Below are positions 63,902-64,000 of a stretch of DNA of 64,000 bases, piece by piece (the first letter of the stretch is position 1; every line of letters starts with the position of its first letter). Source of the stretch: Myroides phaeus (GTDB lineage Bacteria; Bacteroidota; Bacteroidia; Flavobacteriales; Flavobacteriaceae); the NCBI RefSeq assembly GCF_900099675.1, contig NZ_FNDQ01000005.1, forward strand, positions 1 to 64,000, given 5' to 3'. Under the pieces are notes generated by a model. The model saw nothing but the letters and a program-made list of their open reading frames with translations. It did not search any database and was not told the DNA's origin. The position numbers and the translations under genes are program-made.

Positions 63902-63935
63902 GAGGTTGTCTTAATAAAAGACAGCCTCTTTTTAT
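63902..63935 (+). terminator. terminator
   Basis: GAGGTTGTCTT / AAGACAGCCTC (one G-T pair), loop AATAA, followed by TTTTTA. Confidence 0.88.
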
Positions 63936-64000
63936 TTATCTGTTTTTAAGTGGCAAAGAAGAAAGGTTTTAAAAGGTATATACCCTCTGTTTAAAAGGGG

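Overview
The window is AT-rich (roughly one third G+C by eye) and is typical of a flavobacterium (Bacteroidetes). Many genes are preceded by the Bacteroidetes -7 element TAnnTTTG, and purine-rich ribosome binding sites are almost absent. Lipoproteins carry short lipoboxes followed by charged residues. The gene content (malate:quinone oxidoreductase, FucP-type sugar permease, short PurC, CarboxypepD_reg/OmpA proteins, YdjM-like and AI-2E proteins) fits the Flavobacteriaceae. A Myroides-like genome is my best guess, but that is an impression. No rRNA, tRNA, CRISPR array, complete insertion sequence or integrase is visible.

Layout. 1-7.7 kb is accessory. It holds a truncated FtsZ/tubulin-like gene with a membrane-anchored partner (minus strand), a repeat-bearing intergenic stretch, a hypothetical protein and two overlapping DUF262 (GmrSD-family) genes that look like a defence module. 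7.8-15.5 kb is mostly core: a lipoprotein, a sugar permease, a cysteine desulfurase, purM, ruvX and mqo. 15.7-20 kb holds two tandem paralogous TPR sensor kinases without a response regulator. 20.1-28.7 kb holds a lipoprotein, a small alpha/beta hydrolase, aroC, a tight minus-strand run hutI-hutG-response regulator-histidine kinase, and a CorA-type transporter. 28.8-35.2 kb is again accessory, with 1 kb of non-coding DNA, an orphan hypothetical gene, 11-bp-phased repeats, a secreted Cys/His-rich protein, a methyltransferase, a HigB toxin with a HigA-ImmA fusion antitoxin, and a Fic protein behind a palindromic operator.

35.2-38.2 kb encodes two cytochrome bd-like membrane proteins, each with a fused C-terminal c-type haem motif, followed by an unlisted 55-residue membrane protein. 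An AraC regulator lies beside them. 39.4-44.1 kb is a complete tripartite drug-efflux operon (TetR, TolC-like, EmrA-like, EmrB-like) with a likely TetR operator over the promoter. 44.3-52.9 kb carries DNA repair (AraC-MGMT fusion), two OmpA-like paralogues, purC, a GyrI-like protein, tatA, a racemase/acetyltransferase pair, a GNAT-like protein and a spermidine-synthase-like methyltransferase. 53.4-55.6 kb has an inverted-repeat element, then an XRE regulator divergent from an M14 peptidase, separated by an array of TTACA-NN-TGTAA palindromes overlapping both promoters. 55.7-64 kb is ordinary chromosome: an Lrp/AsnC regulator, a YdjM-like protein, a pyridoxal kinase, a lipoprotein, an AI-2E-type protein, a Nudix hydrolase, a hotdog thioesterase and an S41 peptidase.

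The best candidates for something undescribed are the tubulin-like/lipoprotein operon running off the left edge, the DUF262 gene pair, the 11-bp-phased repeat family shared by 30.8 and 53.4 kb, the XRE/M14 operator array, and the small protein attached to the haem-c bd-like oxidase genes.
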